Assembly (NCBI GenBank): GCA_023974075.1
Contig: CM043797.1
Location: forward strand, 13,626,178-13,690,177
DNA length: 64,000 nucleotides
Direction: 5' to 3'
Origin: Chaenocephalus aceratus
Lineage: Eukaryota > Chordata > Actinopteri > Perciformes > Channichthyidae
Below are positions 57,316 to 64,000 of the stretch, one piece after another. The number at the start of each line of letters is the position of its first letter. Position 1 is the first letter of the stretch. The notes below the pieces were generated by a model, which made no database searches, was not told the DNA's origin, and saw nothing but the letters and a program-made list of their open reading frames with translations. The position numbers and the translations under genes were made by a program.

Positions 57316-59379
57316 TTAATACATGGAGTAAACACCACTAAATCTGAATTACATAAGGACTGTTTTTGAAGAAGTAAACAATATGAATCATCCATATATG
57401 ACTACAATTCTTAATTCATTGTGTGTGTGAATATATCTAATTGATTTAGGAAAAAACATGCAGGTGGGTTTTGCTCCTTGTTGGTACAGTACACGCACAG
57501 ACAAATGTTTAAGCTTCCAATTGGACTGCAGTACTCGTAGTGTTATTGTTGTCATGAGATATGTTCTCTCTCCACACTGACGGAGAAATCAGTGGAACAT
57601 AATATTTTCAAACACATGTCATCTCCATATGGGCATGTTTTCAGACTATAAATTGTTATTGAAGAAATAGGCCCATAGCCATATTGGATGTCAGCATGAT
57701 TATTTACTCACCAACATATTCTTAGTGTTGTAGTCAAAACATCTCATTGTCCTTTACCCTGAGTGTTCACACTCTGCTATCCTCAGAGCTGTGAATACAA
57801 AACTGTTATGGTAAAGAACTGCTTAATGGATTGTGTGCATTGAAAAGATGCAGCAACTCCAAACACGACATGTTACCTAGATTAACCCCAAGGAATCTAA
57901 TCATCACAAATCGAATCAACAAAAATCAATAAAAAAAAAATCCCATTATTAGAGATTGACTGGTTTATCACAACCTTCTGTGTAATGTGAATCATGTTCC
58001 TGGTATGAAACATGGCTGCATTGCTGTTGCCGTGCAGATGGAGGATCTCTGCCTTCAGGGCCCCATTGAGTACATCAACACGCTCGTGACAATCCAATTA
58101 CAAAGAGGAAACCAGTCCAGCTGTCCAGCAACAGGCTGCACCAATTCAAATGTATGGACATGGAAAATTAAAACAAAGTTGTTATTTACCCATTACAAGT
58201 CTACTCTTGGACAGGGAGATCTGATTGTATTAGTTAAAGGAACATTATGCAGTAAACGGCATGTTTGTGTATTAGCACTCCTTCAGTTTCCGATTGCGGT
58301 ACACACCACTGTTCTGAAGAAATAACAGCACGACACTGTTGTTGTTTTTTCAAATACTGTATAAAGTATTTTGAAAAGTGCTTTTTTTTCTATATATATT
58401 TTTTTTCTTCTACTATTTCACAATTAGACAGTTTACACATCCAAAAAACACAAATGTGTTGAAGCGGGAGGGCAGAAAGCATAGCTTATACAGAAGTAGC
58501 CCTCCCGTTAGTCATCCTGTTGCAGGATAAAGTAAAACAAATGATTTACTCACACAGATAAACACAATACTGTATATATACATATAGACAATGATAGGCT
58601 TCACAAAGACAATCATAGAGATACAGTATGTGCATGTGGACGTTACAATTTAAATAAGCATAATCAACACCAACTCATATTAAAACCGGTTAAGAATTCA
58701 GGTTCATTTAAATTCACCCTCATTATATTGATTGCATTTATTATGAATAATGAAAAGCAAGTAAACATTTTTCGAAAACAGCCTGGCTTTCTTAAAAAGT
58801 TTCAAAAGTTATCTGCGTCTCAGGAAATGGCCTGAGACTATTTCAGAGACTCATAAAAACAAACTTTTCCCATTCTATAACCTTGCTGCCGCAGGAAATC
58901 TTAAAGGCATTTTACTCTGTTTTGATCACTTTGCAGAACAACAAAGCAATATAAAAATGTAATTTCCATGTGATTAATAAATTATACTGGAACATAAAAT
59001 GTGCTGTTAATGTTTTAGCTCAGCAGGCCATGGCAATATTTATTTCGATCCTGTCAAGTCCAGCCACTGACACTGAATATGATATTGAATATACTATGGC
59101 ATGAGCCTGTGAAATATTGCAAATTCATTATATGGGAAGGGCTTCTTTGGAGCTATAAATGTTGAGAATGAGATTGAAATTGAAAAGTTATTTGGAACAA
59201 ATATCATAAAACACTTTTCCCATACAGAGTGGGCCACAACTCAATACCCCCGCTCCTTCTTTCCTGCTGTCACATAAAAGGTGGCAGGTACACGTAGGGG
59301 CAGTAATTATAGTTTCTCAAATGTCATGCTGGTCATTTGTCTTGCTGATCATGTGCGTTTCGGTGCTTGTGCAGGTCCT

Positions 59380-59455
59380 GCAGGTCTCACTTGAAAAAGA
59401 GATATATGATCTCAATGGGACCAATCTGGTTAAATAAAGGTTTGAAAGGAAATGA
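59380..59455 (+). repeat. LINE-tail-like motif
   Basis: TCTCAATGGGACCAATCTGG followed by TTAAATAAAGGTT matches the type of short 3' tail seen in many fish LINE and SINE copies. Too short to classify. Confidence 0.35.
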
Positions 59456-61185
59456 AAATGTGTCGGGCACTGCTAATGCTCTGATATGTGTTGTTGTGAA
59501 TTCAGGAAGGGGTTAGCAGTTTGTTCACCAGTCATGCTCACATGCAATAATGGTGTGTACATTTAAAATGCCTCTGTAAAGAGTATAATGCTCATGTAAT
59601 ATTCATAAGGCAAACTCCAATTTAATAAGAGCGATAGTAGTAATTACATCCCGGATGAGGGTGTTTTATTTTGTTACTCCAAATTTGCTCAATGCCATCT
59701 GACTTATCATTGTTGCAAATGGATATTAATAGCCGCCTCAACATACAGAAGAATAAACAAAGAAAACGTGTCCTCTAGCTGTGACTTAGAGCCGAGGTGT
59801 TAGTCACAGTCATAGTGGCTAAGCAACACTGATAACACGTTATCACTTGTGTCCTTCTCAATGTGTTTGGGAACTGTAGAGTGACTCACTCATGTATGAG
59901 GACAATACACTCCTTTTCCCTGTTGTCTGGGGAAATGTTTGTTAGTTCAACATGCTTATGGTTTGTTTATGAGGCTTGTTTATCCACCATTTCTTAGCTA
60001 CACAGAGTATGGCTGACATGACTGCATTTTCTGATTTGACTACAAAGTGCTTTGCAACAATTCAACATGATAATTCATCCTCATTCAACTGTATCATATT
60101 CTGATAAAATATATTATTTAATTAATGAGGTATTGTGACATGTACCGATAATTTCACTTGAAACCTTTGTATGAATTTTCAGTACTGTTTTATTTGCCAT
60201 GGTGTATACACAAACAGGCTTTACAAAATGGCCTACAGCAAAGATGTTGACCCTATTAACCAGCTCAACTAAACAATACGATACTAGAAAATGTTATATT
60301 TTTCTTGCATCACAGCAGCTCCATTTGTAACATCAAACAAGTACAAATATTAAGACACGATACAAGGAAACAAACATTTAAGATAACATTACCACCACAG
60401 AAGACAACATGTTCAAGACCCTCCAAAGTACATTTGACCTGGGATTTAACTTTAATTTTGGGATTGACTGAAAGGAGTGCTTCAGTCCAACCTTATTAAA
60501 TTGTGGGACCCCGTTCCTCCGATTTAATGGTAATAAGTTATACAGTATTCACTGTTCAGGAGATGGTTGAGGCCAGAGAAAATGATGTTGGACAGCCTAA
60601 ATACTGTATGGTATTATGGTAGGTTAATTCCTAGAGTTTCTCACAAGGGATTGCTGATTTTCAATTAGTGGAGCAGTTTTGACTAAAGCATTAGAGAAAC
60701 ACTTGCATGTAATATTGCAATACCTATATTCAAATGTCATGTACAGTACATGCTTTATTCCAACATGCTTCTCTGTATGATTATTCAGTCGCTCTGTAAA
60801 CCAAAATGACTAATGCTATTAATAGTCAGAGTATGAACTAACTGTGGGTAGTTACATACTACAGATGGTGTTCATTATGTCCAGTGGCATGCTGCAGTGT
60901 CATTCAAAGAACAATTGGCCTCTGAAAGGCCTGGAACCCTCAAGATATTTTGATCTGCTGCTTCATTCTTTTTTCTATAAGAGTTGCATTCTCATAAAAC
61001 AGGTACAGAGGCAATAGTAAGAGAGCCTCCGTATTATTTTGAAATCACTGTGCCCCGGCTATGTTCACCACATTGCAAGAAAGGACCAAAATGATGGGAA
61101 ATAGGCGGTGGGGGTTGGGGGATAAGTAGCCGTTTCAATCTGCCTGGTTCTAATGTCTGCAATTCCTCTTTCTTAACCTTTCCAG

Positions 61186-61288
61186 GTGTCATGGGCGAAT
61201 ATGAGCCCAAAATCGAGGTGCATTTCCCAACATCTGTTCTAGCTGCCAAAGGACTCACTGTCAGACTGGAGTGCTTCGCTCTGGGGAA
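61186..61288 (+). CDS. cntn5: Contactin-5 exon: start of Ig3
   Basis: Acceptor ACCTTTCCAG, donor GGAA|GTAAGT; 103 bp, phase 1 in, phase 2 out. Encodes [18 protein letters not shown], then [16 protein letters not shown] with the first Ig3 cysteine. The [14 protein letters not shown] block is shared by contactins 3-6 and EVHFP is the contactin-5 form. The final AA must be joined to a following exon, not present in the remaining 2.7 kb. Confidence 0.96.
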
Positions 61289-64000
61289 GTAAGTAAACAA
61301 GGCCACATTGCACACATATAGGTAGTTGTTTATTACTGCGGAATCATACTAATCACCAGCAACAGTAAACCACAGCCCGCTCTGTTGCTGAGAGATCCTT
61401 CAGATCCTCGTGTGCTTTCCCTCTTCTTTAAATTCCATTATTCCATTGCCTGAAGGAGAAGCAGGCATATCTTGTCTTCAGGCGGGATGTTAAGTGAGTG
61501 TAGACAAGTGCAGCATCGTAGCTCGGCTGTTAGATTGCATGTTAGTGCATGGAGGAGGGGAGGGGGACTGAATAGGGAATTCAGCCTTAGGGACCCATGT
61601 GTTCTTATAATTGAGAGCCCAAATGTATCTGTGTATCCTGGGTGCTTTCAGAGTCTTTCATGAAAGTAGAAAGCCAGGGTTACATCTTTGGAAAAGATGA
61701 TATCGGTAATAGTTGTCTGCCAGGAGGGAAAACACACACAGAGACTTCAATCCACTTACCACAGTTACTAAACTTAGCATTGCAGGCTCTATATTTAACA
61801 AACTGTCTATTTTCAAATTGAAATAAATATGTTTATTTTCTCCGAAGCAAGGTTGAAGGTGTGTCACATAACAAGAAATATGTTTACTTGAGGAACAAAA
61901 TCATGTGTCATCCCCACTCCATGTTGTTTGTAATTATTAGTCAACATGAATTATTCATTGCTGACTCATATCTTAAGTGCAAACAGTCTCTAATGTACAA
62001 ATGACTAAGGGCCTAATAATAGTTTTCTTTGATTTTAATTAAGCATACACATTATGGTAAGTCATTTCCTAAATATATAGACACTGCATTATAATCTTGT
62101 ACCGTTTTTGTTTTCCCTATCAAGCTAAGCAAGTGTTTTTTGGATGCTTTTTGAACATCCAAACAGAGCCAGTCCTTGCTCTGTACTTTCTTCAATGAAG
62201 TCAATCCTTTCAGTCAGACAGTGATAGCAGTCACTTACCCCTTCACAAAGAGATGAATGATTTATCAATGCACCTATTAAGAAACGCCTGGCTCTAAATA
62301 GCCCTGAAAATGAAGTTAAAATGGGTTTTGTTCTCCTGTTGTTCAATATTTATAATGGCACCACTATCTAAGAAAGGGCAGAGGAGTTATTTGTGTGTGA
62401 AAGCAGAAGCTCCATGATATGATTGCCTGGCTTGATATTTACCAGTTACAGTACTTTGTAGGCCACAGTCAAGGGCATAGAGAACAATGGGACAATAATA
62501 ATGAAAGGGATAGCAGTAAAAAATAGTCCAATGCTTTCGCTAGTCACTATGTAATGTTGTAGTCTCTAGTATTTTTGGTTTGTAAAAGTGGATTCTCTTT
62601 AATGATTTTTCTATAATTGCCAATAACGGCGTTGCTTGTGTTTCAAATGACCTTATATGAAAAGAGGCAGCATTAGCACTTTTTGAATAGACCGATCACA
62701 TTTGTAATGTGTGTATTAGCTATTGAAAACATGTGCTGATGTGAAACAGCTAGCCAGCCATTTTAAGATGATGATATCATTCATATAGTTTTTCTAACAA
62801 AACAAATTAAATTCAAAACTTCGTTGTCTGACTTACAGGATACTCTGAAAAGTGCTGTGATGTAAGCTGCATTTGTTTTATGGGAAATTGGAGTATGTAG
62901 TTCAAAAGGCATTTCACTTTTGATGTGCTACACATTCGCCCACTCAATTTCACTTAAAATATAATATGTGACATGTGGTGGGTGCTTTCATCCAAATTGC
63001 CCTAGAGTGGTGGATATACTTTTAGTTTCAGAAAGGGAATCAGACTCTTGAAACCCTTGCAGTTACATCCCTCTTTGAACTATACAGGGCCACAAAGACC
63101 ACATTGTCAGCAGCAGCAGAAAGAGCCTCTTAATGAAAATACATGTTATTCTCTTGTTAATGTCTTTGAAAGATCATACAAGTACAAACCAAGGGTTTGG
63201 GGGACCAAAACCTTAACATTTCAGAAAAATAACTAATTGATAGAATAATATCTGTCTTAATGATCTGAAGCAAACCAGTTCTCCACTCAAGTTTGGTATT
63301 AGATTTAATTTTCGACCTTTAAGTAGAACAAGTCCAGATGAGGGCGCAGCAATTGTGAAGAATTCTAATTAAGACGTAATCTACAGAGCCTGCCTATGAG
63401 CACTTTGTTGAATGGAAAACGATAACACCTTACATAAACTCCGGTGTGTAACACATTTTGCGAGTATGAAAAACTCTGATAAAATGGACATCAGCTTCGT
63501 AGTTGTGGAGTTACTGCCCACAGATTCATATGGAAGACATTGACAGGCAGAGTTTCTTTATCTGAGAGTGAGCTTATTCCCTCCTGCCCGCCCCCAGTCC
63601 TGTGGACACGTACAGGCGCTCATTATTCAGCCTCCAAAGAGAAATCCGACCACGGACTCAGGAAGATTCACCCTCATGTTCCAGCCCCTGGAGGTTTCTA
63701 TAGATTTACTCTGTTCTCTGGCTCGTCCAAAGGTCTCCCGCACATTTCTCCATCAGTAATGTCTAAGGAAGGGCTTCGACACAACTGCATGCTGTATTCA
63801 TGAGCGCTCATTCAATCCTTTTTTGTCTATCGTTAGCATGTGCTTATGTTGTTCCTACAGCCCACAGCCATATTGGAATGAAAATGCCAAGTACTAACAA
63901 ATGGCCCATGTAAAAAAAAAAAGATAGTTGATTTCACCTGAGTCCCCACATGTTGCCCCTGGTAACACATCTGTATGGGACGATAGGTGCTGTTGATTCA
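61289..64000 (+). other. cntn5: Start of the next CNTN5 intron
   Basis: From GTAAGT to the window edge. I looked for the Ig3 continuation (the N-P-x-P-x-I-x-W type strand) and did not find it. No repeat family was named here. Confidence 0.75.

Larger units (their letters stand above)
54672..61185 (+). other. cntn5: CNTN5 intron between Ig2 and Ig3
   Basis: 6.5 kb from GTGAGG to CTTTCCAG. It contains a TTAA-flanked MITE and a short LINE-tail-like motif; the remainder is AT-rich with no gene I can support. Confidence 0.85.

Noticed and set aside
63540..63803. Possible next contactin exon
   Set aside because: The reading lacks the expected Ig3 strand with its core Trp, and no suitable acceptor with phase 2 was found.
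1..64000. CRISPR arrays, tRNA or rRNA genes
   Set aside because: No regularly spaced direct repeats, cloverleaf with A and B boxes, or rRNA-like tracts were recognised, and the DNA is from a vertebrate.

Overview
This window comes from a ray-finned fish, almost certainly a teleost. The only host gene recognised is the 5' part of contactin-5 (CNTN5, NB-2) on the plus strand. Six exons at 15957-16163, 24195-24318, 24421-24596, 47557-47652, 54468-54671 and 61186-61288 have consistent GT/AG borders and matching phases. Together they encode the linker after the signal peptide, Ig1, Ig2 and the start of Ig3, about 303 codons. The signal-peptide exon was not found and the gene runs past the right edge. 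Repeat content supports a teleost: a Rex3-type LINE ending in GATG repeats, an L2-type LINE, a DIRS retrotransposon, a Ty3/Gypsy element and many hAT, Harbinger and TTAA-type DNA transposons, plus a long (AC)n array.

Layout. 1-8177 is a nested transposon block: inverted-repeat DNA elements hold an internally deleted hAT (449-1956) and a Gypsy element with two 177-bp LTRs that look identical (2736-7239). A Harbinger-type element lies at 9225-9831. The linker exon is at 15957. The next intron holds an (AC)40 array, two hAT derivatives (18722-19336, 19574-20435) and a THAP-domain ORF (22782). The Ig1 exons follow, separated by an intron of only 102 bp. The 23-kb intron after them holds a 3.1-kb transposon with 587-bp terminal inverted repeats and a perfect 8-bp target duplication (27818-30942), a degenerate tandem array (31310-31560) and a nested LINE region (34.6-44.05 kb). 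In that region an L2 LINE is interrupted by a 278-bp tandem repeat that was itself hit by a DIRS element (37797-43045), and the L2 tail was hit by a Rex3 copy (43474-43946). The intron between the two Ig2 exons holds a TA-flanked MITE, a hAT with a TTF-type zinc-finger remnant (48986-50388) and two hAT MITEs placed back to back on the same CTCTAGAG target. The last complete intron holds a TTAA-flanked MITE with a perfect 35-bp palindrome.

The host exons appear intact. No mobile-element coding set is intact: the Gypsy pol is frameshifted, the L2 is frameshifted and 5' truncated, the DIRS lacks its reverse transcriptase, and the DNA transposons are deletion derivatives. The most unusual items are the long-inverted-repeat element with its own promoter-like core, the DIRS copy that keeps termini, internal complementary region and recombinase residues but has lost RT, and the unclassified 278-bp tandem unit it landed in. 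All family names are judged by eye from motifs, termini and target duplications; no search was run.
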